A DNA stretch of 64,000 nucleotides, taken from HXMU1420-13 sp965228545. GTDB lineage: Bacteria; Bacteroidota; Rhodothermia; Balneolales; Balneolaceae. The stretch is taken from assembly GCA_965228545.1 (NCBI GenBank), contig OZ245822.1:186001-250000 (forward strand), in the 5' to 3' direction. A program made the translations under genes and the position numbers. Below, one piece after another: positions 1 to 9,700 of this stretch (the stretch's first letter is position 1; each line of letters starts with the position of its first letter). The notes below the pieces were generated by a model. The model worked only from the letters and a program-made list of their open reading frames with translations. It was not told the origin of the DNA and ran no database searches.

Positions 1-2928
1 TGTGCCGGTTAGGTAAAGTGCTAAAATGGCTCCAATCAGTGCCAATGGGATAGTAAACAGGATGATAAAAGGATGAAGCAACGACTCAAATTGAGAGGCC
101 ATCACCAAATACACCAGAAATACAGCCAGTGATAAGGCAAAAATCAACGATTGGAATGAATTAGACATTTCTTCGTTTTGGCCGGCAATGCGGGCATAGG
201 TTCCGATTGGCATGTTTGTTCCTGCTATCAGTTCCTGCACTTCCTCAGCAGCTTCACCTAAATCGCCATAATTTAAATTGGCAGTTACTAATGCAACACG
301 TTGTTGCGATGCCCGGCGAATTTCACTCGGCCCATTAGCAACTCGTACATCAGCAATAGCACTTAAAGGAATTGGACGGTCAGCATTTGGATTCACAACG
401 ATTTGCTGAATTTCTTCTACCGAAGAACGATCCTCTTCCCGAGCACGAACCAATACATCAATTTTTCGATCGCGATAGGTATAGCGCGTTGCAACATCAC
501 CACGAACGTTACTTACCACACGATCGGCAACTTCATGCACCTGCAATCCCAGCGCGGCAGCTCGATCTCTGTCGAATAGAATTTGAATTTCGGGAGAACC
601 GATCTCCATGGTATTTTTTACATCGGCAAAACGTGGGTTAGCATCCATTTTGCGAGATAATTCATCACTAACTTTCTTCAAATCTTCTAAATCAAATCCA
701 CTTACTTCAATCTCAACAGGAGTAGAGAAGGTGAAAAGCGATGGTCGCGAAAATTTGTATTGCAGTCCCGGAACCTGAGCCAGAGAACTTCGCATCGCGC
801 TCATGGTTTGTTCTTCGGTGTTGGCCGATGCACCGGAGGCCAACATAACATTCAATTCGCCTGAATTTTCACCACCTTGATCCGGATTGGCATCAATTCG
901 ATTTCCGGTTCCGGCTACGGCAAAACTCGAACGAACATTCGTGTTTGAATTGGTTGCAGCTTGTACACTTCGCAAAGCCGCATCCGTTTGTTCAATTGGA
1001 GTACCGGGAGGAAGTTTAAACTCTACTTTAAATTCACCTTGTGATAATTGAGGAATTAACTCGATTCCAATTCGGGGAATTAAGGTCAGTGATCCCGCAA
1101 AAGCGATGATCGCAATACCAAGCACAATTAAACGATGATTTAGTGCCCCGCGAAGTACGCCCACATACAAACGCTCGATCGCGTTATATACGGCATCAAA
1201 GCCTTTTAGTGGGAAGTAGAAAATCCCTTTAAAAACCATGGAAATTCCGGCAATAATATATTTGAAGATCTTTGTAAAAAATGCAGGAATACTATAAAAG
1301 AAAAACAAACGAAGGGTACGAGCACCTTTACCGAATTTAGTTTTGGGTTCTTTTAAATTGAGTGGAGCAATTTCTTTTTTCTTACCACTTAACGAACTCA
1401 TCATTGGGATTAAAGTAACCGCAACTGCAAGTGATGCTAATAGCGAAAATGTAACCGTTAACGCCTGATCACGGAATAGCTGTCCGGCAATCCCATCCAC
1501 AAAAACTAAAGGGAAAAAAACCGCTACGGTAGTAAGGGTAGAAGCGATAACAGCTGTACCAACTTCTCCGGCGCCATCCTGTGCGGCTTGAAGCACGCCT
1601 TTACCCATTTCGCGATGCCGGGCTATATTTTCAAGCACCACAATGGAGTTATCCACTAACATTCCAATACCGAGTGCAATACCACCCAACGACATTATGT
1701 TTAGGGTGATGTCGTTCCCATACATCAAATTGAAGGTTGCAATAATAGAAACGGGGATGGATACCGAAATAATAACGGTGCTCCAGAAATTTCTAAGAAA
1801 GAAGTAAAGAACCAATATGGCGAGAATACCGCCGATTATACCCGCATTCTTAACTTCATTTACTGCCGAGGAAATAAAGATGGATTGGTCGTACACTTTT
1901 TCCAATTTCATGCCTTCGGGAAGTGTGTTCCGAATTCGGTCGATGCGCTCTTCAACCACTTCTGCTACGGCTACAGTATTTCCATCACCTTCTTTATAGA
2001 TGGCAACCTCAACCGCTTCCATTCCATTTAAGCGAGTTATAGCTTCTCTCTCTTTATAAGATTGCGTTACATCAGCAATATCTTTCAAGTAAATGGTATT
2101 TCCGCCGGTGGTAGAAACAATCACATTTCGAATTTGCTCAATGTTCTGAAATTCGTTGAGCGTACGAACTAAATATTGTTGTGTTCCTTCTTCTAATCGC
2201 CCACCGGAAAGATTCACATTTTCTGCACTCAGAATATTCGTTACAGCTTCGATAGGAATGTTGAGATAAGAAAGTCGTCGTTGATCCAGATTTACTTGTA
2301 TTTCTTCTTCTAAACCACCACTAATTTTAACTGAAGCCACTCCGTCAGACGATTCCAGGTTTTTCTTTAACAACTCATCGGCGATAATTCGCAGTTGTTT
2401 TAATTCTGCAATAGCATCTCTGCTGTTTATATCGGTGGTTTCAGATGCATAATCAACTCGAACATCCCGGGTGTTATCTTGCTCGGCCTCGGTATTATCA
2501 TAAAACAACGCATAACGCATTACAGGATCCAGTGTTGGATCGAAGCGTAAAGTAACCGGTTTTTTTGCATCCAAGGGGAGTTGCAAAGCATCCAATTTCG
2601 CGATTACATCCAGGTTGGAGATATCCATATTACTTCCCCAGCTGAATTCCAGCACAACATCAGACTGACCGGTTCTGGAAATAGAGCGCACTTTTTTAAC
2701 TCCTTTCACCACGCCTACTGCTTCTTCAATAGGTTTGGTGATAAGATTTTCCACTTCAAGTGGTGCAGCGCCTTCAAATTCCGTTCTGATCGTTAGCGTT
2801 GGGTAGCTGAGATCGGGAAGCAGGTTTACGTTTAAGCGCGATAACGATACTATCCCAAACAGAAGGATAGCAACGGTAAACATGCTTATAGTTACTTTAC
2901 GTTTTATAGAAAAATCAATGAGTTTCAT
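1..2928 (-). CDS. Efflux RND transporter permease, AcrB/HAE1-like (C-terminus off the left edge)
   Basis: Inner-membrane proton-driven pump subunit of a tripartite efflux system. The reading frame opens with ATG at 2928 (protein starts MKLIDFSIKRKVTISM) and stays open for 976 codons to the edge. The family signature of TM4, LGIGMLVDNSIVVLENI, is readable near 1630-1710 with its proton-relay Asp. The last visible residues, FTIPLALIGAILALYLTGT, match the stretch before the final helices of RND pumps, so roughly 80-110 residues are missing. It starts 20 bp downstream of the adaptor gene, so the two form an operon. No TolC-like outer-membrane partner is in the window; it may lie to the left. Substrate cannot be told from sequence: drug/solvent (HAE1-type) is more likely than heavy metal. 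Confidence 0.93.
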   Translation of the reverse strand, partial: MKLIDFSIKRKVTISMFTVAILLFGIVSLSRLNVNLLPDLSYPTLTIRTEFEGAAPLEVENLITKPIEEAVGVVKGVKKVRSISRTGQSDVVLEFSWGSNMDISNLDVIAKLDALQLPLDAKKPVTLRFDPTLDPVMRYALFYDNTEAEQDNTRDVRVDYASETTDINSRDAIAELKQLRIIADELLKKNLESSDGVASVKISGGLEEEIQVNLDQRRLSYLNIPIEAVTNILSAENVNLSGGRLEEGTQQYLVRTLNEFQNIEQIRNVIVSTTGGNTIYLKDIADVTQSYKEREAITRLNGMEAVEVAIYKEGDGNTVAVAEVVEERIDRIRNTLPEGMKLEKVYDQSIFISSAVNEVKNAGIIGGILAILVLYFFLRNFWSTVIISVSIPVSIIATFNLMYGNDITLNIMSLGGIALGIGMLVDNSIVVLENIARHREMGKGVLQAAQDGAGEVGTAVIASTLTTVAVFFPLVFVDGIAGQLFRDQALTVTFSLLASLAVAVTLIPMMSSLSGKKKEIAPLNLKEPKTKFGKGARTLRLFFFYSIPAFFTKIFKYIIAGISMVFKGIFYFPLKGFDAVYNAIERLYVGVLRGALNHRLIVLGIAIIAFAGSLTLIPRIGIELIPQLSQGEFKVEFKLPPGTPIEQTDAALRSVQAATNSNTNVRSSFAVAGTGNRIDANPDQGGENSGELNVMLASGASANTEEQTMSAMRSSLAQVPGLQYKFSRPSLFTFSTPVEIEVSGFDLEDLKKVSDELSRKMDANPRFADVKNTMEIGSPEIQILFDRDRAAALGLQVHEVADRVVSNVRGDVATRYTYRDRKIDVLVRAREEDRSSVEEIQQIVVNPNADRPIPLSAIADVRVANGPSEIRRASQQRVALVTANLNYGDLGEAAEEVQELIAGTNMPIGTYARIAGQNEEMSNSFQSLIFALSLAVFLVYLVMASQFESLLHPFIILFTIPLALIGAILALYLTGT

Positions 2929-2948
2929 AGCGAATCCTCAATACCGAC

Positions 2949-4007
2949 TTAAAGTCGAACTATATTAACTTTTGTACTGTCGGTGAGGCTGCCTTGCCCT
3001 GTTGTTACAACAATTTCGCCATCTTCTAAACCATCAATAACTTCGATGTTTGTTCCATTTATGTAACCGGTTCGAATAGTTTTTCTGAAGGCGAGTGAAT
3101 CTTTGATCACGAAAACAGACTGTGTTTCGTCTTCAGAAATGATGGCAGCTTTTGGAATCATTTTTGTGTTTTCGCGTGTGTCATAAACGATTTTAACTCG
3201 GCCAAACATACCGGGACGCAAATAATCCTGATTTTTATCCATGTAGATAGTCACTTTAAACGTTCCGGTTGCAGGATCAATAGTAGGACTGATTCGCTCA
3301 ATTTTACCGGTAAATAAGGTTCCCGGGATGGCATCTGCTAACAATTCGGCACGTTGTCCTTTTTTGATTTTTGAGCGCTCGTGTTCAGGAACGTATAAAA
3401 TGGCTTGGATAGGATCGAAATCAGTTACCCGAAACACTTGTTGATCGATACCAATCATGTTCCCTTTTTTAACCATGCGCTCCGAAATAACACCGCTAAT
3501 GGGCGATTTTATAGATGTATGTTGATAGTTTAGTTGCGCCAACTCATACGCTGATTTTTGAGCTTCATACTCAAAACGAGAATTTTCGTACACCTCGGCA
3601 CTAATCAATTGTTTGTCGAACAGCTCTTTGTTTCGTTGAAAGTCGTTGTACATGCGATCAAGGGTGGCTTTCGCTCGTTCTGCTTCTATTCTGTATTGAT
3701 CGTCTTCAATTTTTGCGATTACTTGTCCCGCACGAACTTCATCGCCTTCTTCTACATTAATTTCTTGGATAATACCCCGAACTTTAGACACAATATTTGC
3801 TTCTTCCACAGCCTCTAGGGTTGCTGTGTTGGAATAGTAAGCTGAAATGGTTCCCCGGCTTACGTCCATTACTTCAACAGGAATAACAAGCGTTGAATCT
3901 GCATCGTCGTTCATGTTGTCGTTGTTCTCTCCGTTACTGCAAGCAGAAAGGGAAGCGATTGATAGGGCTGCAGCAGTTAAAAAGGTGCCTAACTTTTTGG
4001 TTTTCAT
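2949..4007 (-). CDS. Efflux RND transporter periplasmic adaptor subunit (membrane fusion protein)
   Basis: Lipid-anchored periplasmic adaptor that links the RND pump to an outer-membrane channel. 352 aa, usual for the family. The N-terminus is a lipoprotein signal with lipobox LSAC (Cys23). It is followed by a beta-barrel strand, a biotinyl-lipoyl-like half motif (EEGDEVRAGQVIAKI), a coiled-coil hairpin rich in Glu, Arg and Tyr (about 105-150), the second lipoyl half (IKSPISGVISERMVKKG) and a C-terminal membrane-proximal domain. ATG at 4007 is chosen because the signal peptide starts there. It is first gene of the operon with the permease. No regulator is adjacent. Confidence 0.93.
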   Translation of the reverse strand: MKTKKLGTFLTAAALSIASLSACSNGENNDNMNDDADSTLVIPVEVMDVSRGTISAYYSNTATLEAVEEANIVSKVRGIIQEINVEEGDEVRAGQVIAKIEDDQYRIEAERAKATLDRMYNDFQRNKELFDKQLISAEVYENSRFEYEAQKSAYELAQLNYQHTSIKSPISGVISERMVKKGNMIGIDQQVFRVTDFDPIQAILYVPEHERSKIKKGQRAELLADAIPGTLFTGKIERISPTIDPATGTFKVTIYMDKNQDYLRPGMFGRVKIVYDTRENTKMIPKAAIISEDETQSVFVIKDSLAFRKTIRTGYINGTNIEVIDGLEDGEIVVTTGQGSLTDSTKVNIVRL

Positions 4008-4081
4008 TCTTCAAACATTGGTTTAAGGGGTTAAAGCGTGCGGTTGATACGCCCACCTTATTTCAATGTTTCGCAAGAATT

Positions 4082-4876
4082 TTAGTGATCTACTCTGCTT
4101 GAAGTACTTACTGATTGATAATAGTTGGCTTTATGGAAAACAATATTTCCGTAATAAGCCGTAGCTGTTCCTTTAGTGTTGTCGGTATCCGTCATAATTG
4201 CGATGCCGTTAATTCGTGGTGGATCATCCCCAAAAGCGGCTTTATAATCTTCGAAAATATTTCTTGAATATGAAATCCATGAACCGGTTTTTTCGCTATC
4301 ATTTTCTGTGATCACCATCATCACCCAATCGGAATAGGCGTTTGGGGCGATGGTGCCAATTTCTGCATTATTTGCCCAGATGTAATTAATAGCACGAAGC
4401 GGTATTTTAAATCTGCTGAAGGTTCGGAGAGTTTCGTATTTGATACGGTCACCTAAGCCAAGATTCGATTTATCGTAATCGAAAGTGATGTAAATTCTGG
4501 CGGCATAATCGTCTCCTTTTTTTGATCGGAAATCCCCACCTTCCACTAAATCATCTACTCGCCATTGCCATTCAATGATAGGGTATTCTTGTGGATCAAT
4601 ATCAACCTTGTATACTAAGCCCGATGCACTATTAGAGCTTTGTGCTTTAATTGAAATAACAGAATCGCCTTGTTGAAGTGTGTATTTGGTTTTATCCCTG
4701 CGTGGCAAAGTCAATTCACTCCATCGCGGATGTTCCACATCATTATTTTCCAGAGATAATGGATTAAATTCAGTTACAGGAATGAGGATGGAAGATTGAC
4801 CTTGAACATCAACAGTGAGCACTATAACAATCAGTATTAAAAAACTACTCGAATAATTAAGGAACGTAATATTCAT
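4082..4876 (-). CDS. DUF3047 domain-containing exported protein
   Basis: Protein of about 264 aa with an N-terminal hydrophobic segment that looks like a signal peptide (start MNITFLNYSSSFLILIVIVL, probable cleavage near VQGQ). The body matches the DUF3047 pattern: an EWQWRVDD core, a DYAARIYITFDYD strand and a late IAIMTDTDNTKGTATAYYG segment, suggesting a beta-sandwich. Biochemical role unknown. I chose ATG at 4876: the longer frame begins at a TTG at 5044 and would put 56 extra residues before the signal peptide. The gene is 74 bp upstream of the RND adaptor on the same strand, so co-transcription is possible but nothing shows a functional link. Confidence 0.8.
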   Translation of the reverse strand: MNITFLNYSSSFLILIVIVLTVDVQGQSSILIPVTEFNPLSLENNDVEHPRWSELTLPRRDKTKYTLQQGDSVISIKAQSSNSASGLVYKVDIDPQEYPIIEWQWRVDDLVEGGDFRSKKGDDYAARIYITFDYDKSNLGLGDRIKYETLRTFSRFKIPLRAINYIWANNAEIGTIAPNAYSDWVMMVITENDSEKTGSWISYSRNIFEDYKAAFGDDPPRINGIAIMTDTDNTKGTATAYYGNIVFHKANYYQSVSTSSRVDH

Positions 4877-5226
4877 TAAATGAGATATAGGATTTGTTCT
4901 AATGTACGTGAATACAACCGGACTAGATTGGTTGAAATGCGATGTGATGAAAATGTTATAACTAGAACGCAAATTGCTAAGTGCGTACCCAATTTTTAGT
5001 ATTGTTAATGCATTAACTGAATGTGAATGAGATAAGACAGACAAATAATCATCTGTAAGATGATTAACTTAGCAGTTTAGATTTAAAAAATAATACAGTA
5101 ACGAATTAAATATTAAACTAAAAAGTTGAAGCAATTTGTAATTGATATAGCATTTTCTCAATTAAAGTTAAGTAATCTGTGAATTGCCGATAACAGAGCA
5201 ACATAGGGTATTACGTAGGATAATGA
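4877..5226. other. Divergent intergenic region, no gene seen
   Basis: About 350 bp of AT-rich sequence between the divergent DUF3047 and sensor-kinase genes. It must hold promoters for both directions, but I found no good TAnnTTTG box on either strand and no hairpin or small gene I can support. Confidence 0.5.
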
Positions 5227-8200
5227 ATGAGTATACATAATAAAAACAACGAAAAACCGGATGAGTTAAGCGGCCTTGATCTATTTAAGATTCTGGCAGA
5301 CACCGATACCGACTTGATTGCATTACACGACTCGGATGGTACCTATAAGTATGTATCGAAATCTTTCACCAAACAATTGGGATATGATATCGCAGACTTA
5401 ATTGGGAAGGACCCATACAGTTTTTTTCATAAAGATGATGTGCATGCAATTAAAGAAGTACATGCCAAAGTGCTCATGCAAAACGAAGATCCCGGCATCG
5501 AATACCGATATCGTAAGAAAACCGGGAACTATATTTGGCTTTTTACCAACACCATACCGGTAAAAAACGAAGCCGGTGAAATTCTATTTATTCAAACCCG
5601 ATCTAGGGTTATCGACGACAAAAAGAAAAAAGAATTATTGGTACAACGTTCGTTGGTAATGACGATGGTTGGAGCGTGGGAGTTCGACTTGAAAACTCAA
5701 GATTTATTCTGGTCGAAAGAGGTTTACCATATTTATGAGCTTCCCTATAAGGAGCAAATCACTGTCGAAAAAGCTTTTTCCTATTACCCAAAACAGGCAA
5801 AAAATCAGCTTGAGCAAGCATTTAACCGAGCGATTGAACAAGGTGAGCGTTATGATATTTCTATTCCATTTATTTCGGAATTAAATAATTACAAATGGGT
5901 TCGGGCTATTGGTGAACCTGAATACGAAGATGGGGAAATTGTAAAGGTTTCCGGTGCTTTTCAGGATATCACCGAAATAAAGCGGAATGAAGAATTGTTC
6001 AAAGATGCCCAACAAATGGCTAATGTGGGTGGATGGGAATATTACTTGGAATCCGGTGAATTGTATTGGTCGGACGAAGTGTATCGTATCCATGAAGTAG
6101 AAATTGGAACGCCTATCAATATTAATGATGGCATTAGCTTTTACCCGGAAGGATTCTCACGCGATTCGATTACCGCGGCAGTAGCTCATGCCTTAGAAAC
6201 AGGGGAAGGCTGGGATTTAGAGCTTCCTTTTGTTACTGCTAAGGGAAATGAACTTTGGGTGAGAGCTAAAGGTCGAGTTGAATTTATGCAAGACAAGCCC
6301 ATAAAGATGTTGGGTACTTTCCAGGATTTAACCGAACATCACGAGCTTTTATCACAACTTAAAAGAGAAAAACAGTTTTCAGAAAAAATTGCCAGTGTTG
6401 GCCCTATGGGTGTGTATATCTACAATTTTACCAAATCACTGAACTCTTTTGTGAATGAACAATATGAGAAACTGTTAGGCTATACCATCGATGATATAAA
6501 TGCGATGGAACAAGCAGAGTTTTTTGGGTTGTTTCATCCCGAGGATCACGAAAAACTTGGGGAACACATGAAGTATCTAGCTTCAGGAAAAGGGGAGCAT
6601 GCCATTGAATACCGATTTAAGCATAAAAATGGTAATTGGATTTGGTGTTATTCTATAGATAGTCCATTCGAGCGAGATTCAGAAGGAAAGGTTAAAAGCT
6701 TTATTGGGATGTTTCATGACATCACCGAAAGAAAAAAACTGGAAGAAGAGCTAATACATGCTAAAGAACAAGCTGATCTTGCAAATAGAGCGAAAAGTCA
6801 GTTTCTGGCTACCATGAGCCATGAAATACGCACCCCGATGAATTCCATTCTTGGCTTTACAGAGTTACTTACAAATCGAATAACCGACGAGGAACAGCTC
6901 AAATATTTATCGAATATATCTAGTAGTGGTCAATTACTATTGAAGCTGATCAATGACATTCTGGATCTTTCTAAAATTGAAGCCGGGGCTGTTAAATCGT
7001 TACTTGAACCGGTGAACTTAGTTCGAACGCTGCAAGAAATAAAAGGAGTATTTGATCTCAGTATCGGGGAAAAGAATTTGGATTTTGAAATGCAAATTTC
7101 ACCAGGTCTTCCTTCCGCTTTATTGTTAGATGAAAAACACTTACGGCAAATAGTGTTTAATATCGTAGGGAATGCGATAAAGTTCACAAACTCCGGGTCC
7201 ATAAAAATTAATGTAGAAGCCAAAGAATCGAGCCACTCAGATAGTAGAATTGATCTTGAAGTATCTATTTCGGATTCGGGAATTGGAATAAAGCCGGAAC
7301 ATTGCGATTCTATTTTTAACGCATTTGAACAACAAGGCAGATCAATTTCGGATGAATACGGCGGAACGGGTTTAGGGCTGAGTATCTCAAAGAAGCTTGT
7401 GGAGCTCATGCATGGCGAAATTCAAATCGAAAGTGAATTTGGTGTTGGTACTACGTTCAGGATTTTGATTCCTAATATGGTCGTTTCTACCATCACTTCC
7501 AAAGAGGAGAACTATCAGAAAAATGAGATTAGTTACACACTAAACAAATCCAGAATTCTGATTGCGGACGATGTGAAAAATAACCGAGAACTACTCGCAG
7601 CCTGTCTTATTGATCAACCGGTTGAAATAGTAATGGCAAATGATGGGCAAGAGGCGCTGGACAAAGCAAAAGAAAGTAACTTCGATTTGGTTTTACTTGA
7701 TATAAAAATGCCGAAACTTGATGGCGTTGAAGTGATGAAATCACTTCGTGCGATGAACTATAAATCAAAGATTGTTGCACTTACGGCTTCTGTAATGGTG
7801 GGTTATGAAGAAAAGGTGATCAATGAAGGGTTTGATGAGTTTCTAAAAAAGCCCATTAGCTATTTAGATTTGATGAAATCGTTGCATACCCATTTGGGGG
7901 GTTCAATCAAGAAAAAGAAAGAAATTCATGTTGCCGAGGGAAAACCAAAAACTTCAGATTTAAAGTCAATTAGTGCTCACGACCTTGAGAAATTAGTGAA
8001 GCATAGATTTGATGAACTCTACGTGCAGTTTAATGAGATTGACAAAGTGGCAATAGAAATGGATAAATGCGAAGAGTTTGCACGAATGCTTCGTAGCGCA
8101 GGTCAAACAATTAGGAGTAAATGGTGCATTGATTTAGCCTCAGAAATTGACTTTGCCGCAAAAACCTTTGATACTGAAAAAGTACTCGCTGAGCTTAAGA

Positions 8201-8253
8201 AGTTCGAAGACATTATTGAAAGCGCCATAAAATTAAAAGGAACTCAGATTTAA
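5227..8253 (+). CDS. Multi-PAS hybrid sensor histidine kinase with receiver domain
   Basis: Soluble sensor kinase of 1008 aa; no signal peptide or membrane segment. Order: PAS at about 15-135, two related PAS folds whose strands read AWEFDLKTQDLFWS and GGWEYYLESGELYWS (about 145-380), a fourth PAS (about 385-505), HisKA with the phospho-accepting His532 in TMSHEIRTPMN, HATPase_c with N-box Asn649 and G-box GGTGLGLS (713-720), then a receiver domain with phospho-acceptor Asp825 (LLDIKMP). The last 100 residues are helical and resemble an HPt domain without its His. The signal is unknown. It is followed after 3 bp by a second kinase, so the pair is almost certainly co-transcribed and may form one phosphorelay. 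Confidence 0.93.
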   Translation: MSIHNKNNEKPDELSGLDLFKILADTDTDLIALHDSDGTYKYVSKSFTKQLGYDIADLIGKDPYSFFHKDDVHAIKEVHAKVLMQNEDPGIEYRYRKKTGNYIWLFTNTIPVKNEAGEILFIQTRSRVIDDKKKKELLVQRSLVMTMVGAWEFDLKTQDLFWSKEVYHIYELPYKEQITVEKAFSYYPKQAKNQLEQAFNRAIEQGERYDISIPFISELNNYKWVRAIGEPEYEDGEIVKVSGAFQDITEIKRNEELFKDAQQMANVGGWEYYLESGELYWSDEVYRIHEVEIGTPININDGISFYPEGFSRDSITAAVAHALETGEGWDLELPFVTAKGNELWVRAKGRVEFMQDKPIKMLGTFQDLTEHHELLSQLKREKQFSEKIASVGPMGVYIYNFTKSLNSFVNEQYEKLLGYTIDDINAMEQAEFFGLFHPEDHEKLGEHMKYLASGKGEHAIEYRFKHKNGNWIWCYSIDSPFERDSEGKVKSFIGMFHDITERKKLEEELIHAKEQADLANRAKSQFLATMSHEIRTPMNSILGFTELLTNRITDEEQLKYLSNISSSGQLLLKLINDILDLSKIEAGAVKSLLEPVNLVRTLQEIKGVFDLSIGEKNLDFEMQISPGLPSALLLDEKHLRQIVFNIVGNAIKFTNSGSIKINVEAKESSHSDSRIDLEVSISDSGIGIKPEHCDSIFNAFEQQGRSISDEYGGTGLGLSISKKLVELMHGEIQIESEFGVGTTFRILIPNMVVSTITSKEENYQKNEISYTLNKSRILIADDVKNNRELLAACLIDQPVEIVMANDGQEALDKAKESNFDLVLLDIKMPKLDGVEVMKSLRAMNYKSKIVALTASVMVGYEEKVINEGFDEFLKKPISYLDLMKSLHTHLGGSIKKKKEIHVAEGKPKTSDLKSISAHDLEKLVKHRFDELYVQFNEIDKVAIEMDKCEEFARMLRSAGQTIRSKWCIDLASEIDFAAKTFDTEKVLAELKKFEDIIESAIKLKGTQI

Positions 8254-8256
8254 ATA

Positions 8257-9390
8257 ATGAAAGACGGAAAGATTCTAATTGTAGATGACACCCCGGCAAA
8301 TCTACAATTACTAGGAATGACGCTGCGAGGAGAAGGATATCAGGTTGTTGCAACTTCTAAATCTAGTCAAGTGATGGAAAGTGCTAAAAAATCCAATCCC
8401 GACCTGATTCTACTTGATGTAATGATGCCGGGGCTGAATGGTTTCGAAGTTTGTGAACAATTAAAAGGTGATCCAACCCTAGTAGAAATTCCGGTAATAT
8501 TTCTGACAGCAAAAAGTGAACAAGAAAATATTAACTATGGTCTTGAAGTAGGTGGTGTAGATTACATCACCAAACCTTTTAATAAACAAGAATTACTCGC
8601 CCGTGTTGATACGCATGTAAGTTTGAAACAATCTAAAGATGAAATTGCCCGCCAACGCGAGGAACTAGCACGAGCGGTAGAATTCAAAAATCGAATTTTT
8701 TCTGTCATTGGGCACGATTTACGCTCACCGGTAAGCGGAATTAAAGGTGCATTAGAGCTGATTTTGGATATTGCTAAGAATGATATTGAGAATGAATCTA
8801 TCGAACAAATTGCAGGTCTATCGTACTCGGCTTCTGTTGAACTAGGAGCTATGCTCGATGACCTGCTTAGTTGGGGGCAGTTAGAATCAGGCACATTAAA
8901 TACCCATAAGCAAATCTTTAAGATCGGTTCAGTTCTTGAAATGATCGAAAAATTAAATGCCTATCAGCTGGCCTCGAAGAAAATTAAAGTGATTCGTTCT
9001 TACGACCCCGAACTTACAGTGTATACTGATCGAAGAGTGATTGCTACTATCATCCGCAATATTGAGTCTAATGCCATAAAGTTCAGCAATCATGGTTCTG
9101 AGATACGTACAGCGGTAATAAGTAAGGATAGTCAGGTTCTCATTTCTATTCAGGATTTTGGTAAAGGAATGCCGCAAGTAGTGAAAAACGCTATGTTCAG
9201 CGAAACAAATCATCCAAAGGATATCAGCACTAAAAACAAAACAGGTGCAGGTATTGGGTTGATGATTTGTAACCGATTAGCTAAAGCTATTGGCTCCGAA
9301 ATCACTGTAGAAAGCGAAGAGGGTGTAGGTTCAACATTCACTATTACAATTCCTCAAAAAGACATCAAAGAATCGGCGAGCACCGATTAA
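8257..9390 (+). CDS. Receiver-histidine kinase hybrid (response regulator fused to sensor kinase)
   Basis: 377 aa, cytosolic. An N-terminal receiver domain with acidic pocket IVDD and phospho-acceptor Asp54 (LLDVMMP) and the conserved Lys in TKPF is joined by a short coiled coil (about 122-140) to a HisKA domain with His153 (VIGHDLRSPVSG) and a HATPase_c domain with GAGIGLMICNRL. This layout is typical of kinases that are themselves controlled by phosphorylation. The gene starts 3 bp after the preceding hybrid kinase, so the natural reading is that the upstream receiver or kinase feeds this one. There is no DNA-binding domain in either protein, so the final output is not encoded here. Confidence 0.92.
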   Translation: MKDGKILIVDDTPANLQLLGMTLRGEGYQVVATSKSSQVMESAKKSNPDLILLDVMMPGLNGFEVCEQLKGDPTLVEIPVIFLTAKSEQENINYGLEVGGVDYITKPFNKQELLARVDTHVSLKQSKDEIARQREELARAVEFKNRIFSVIGHDLRSPVSGIKGALELILDIAKNDIENESIEQIAGLSYSASVELGAMLDDLLSWGQLESGTLNTHKQIFKIGSVLEMIEKLNAYQLASKKIKVIRSYDPELTVYTDRRVIATIIRNIESNAIKFSNHGSEIRTAVISKDSQVLISIQDFGKGMPQVVKNAMFSETNHPKDISTKNKTGAGIGLMICNRLAKAIGSEITVESEEGVGSTFTITIPQKDIKESASTD

Positions 9391-9464
9391 TGCACAGGTA
9401 AAAGAAGCCATCTAAAATTCCATTTTGATCACTGTGCGTGTGTGTTTACCTTTTAGCACTCTTT

Positions 9465-9652
9465 GAAATAGTGATGGTTCTCATAAAGAGATGAAAAGGG
9501 AATCCGGTGTAAATCCGGAACTGTACCCGCAACTGTAATTTCGATTCCGGCAATACTGCCGGGCTTGTTAACATCCACTTCATGCCACTGTTACGCCACA
9601 GCGTTACGGGAAGGCGATGTTAAGCGAAAAGTCAGGAGACCTGCCATCGATC
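9465..9652 (+). promoter_or_regulatory. Cobalamin (B12) riboswitch
   Basis: Adenosylcobalamin-type riboswitch in the 5' leader of the BtuB-like receptor. Visible landmarks: the GGGAATCCGGTGTAAATCCG stretch at 9509-9528, then the near-invariant ACTGTACCCGCAACTGTAA at 9530-9548, a central paired region, and the 3' core AAGTCAGGAGACCTGCC at 9629-9644. Spacing to the receptor ATG is about 50 nt and no strong terminator is visible, so control of translation or partial attenuation is more likely than a classical terminator. Expected behaviour is repression of uptake when cellular B12 is high. Confidence 0.95.
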
Positions 9653-9700
9653 AATCTATTTCTCGGGAAGCTTTCGGGAGTTAAAGTTTCTGAGGTAATT

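Noticed and set aside
6930..7409. Minus-strand frame of 159 codons inside the sensor kinase
   Set aside because: Antisense shadow of a conserved HisKA/HATPase region; composition is not protein-like.
9617..9700. Longer start for the BtuB-like receptor
   Set aside because: It lies inside the riboswitch core and comes before the signal peptide; ATG 9701 has a better ribosome site.
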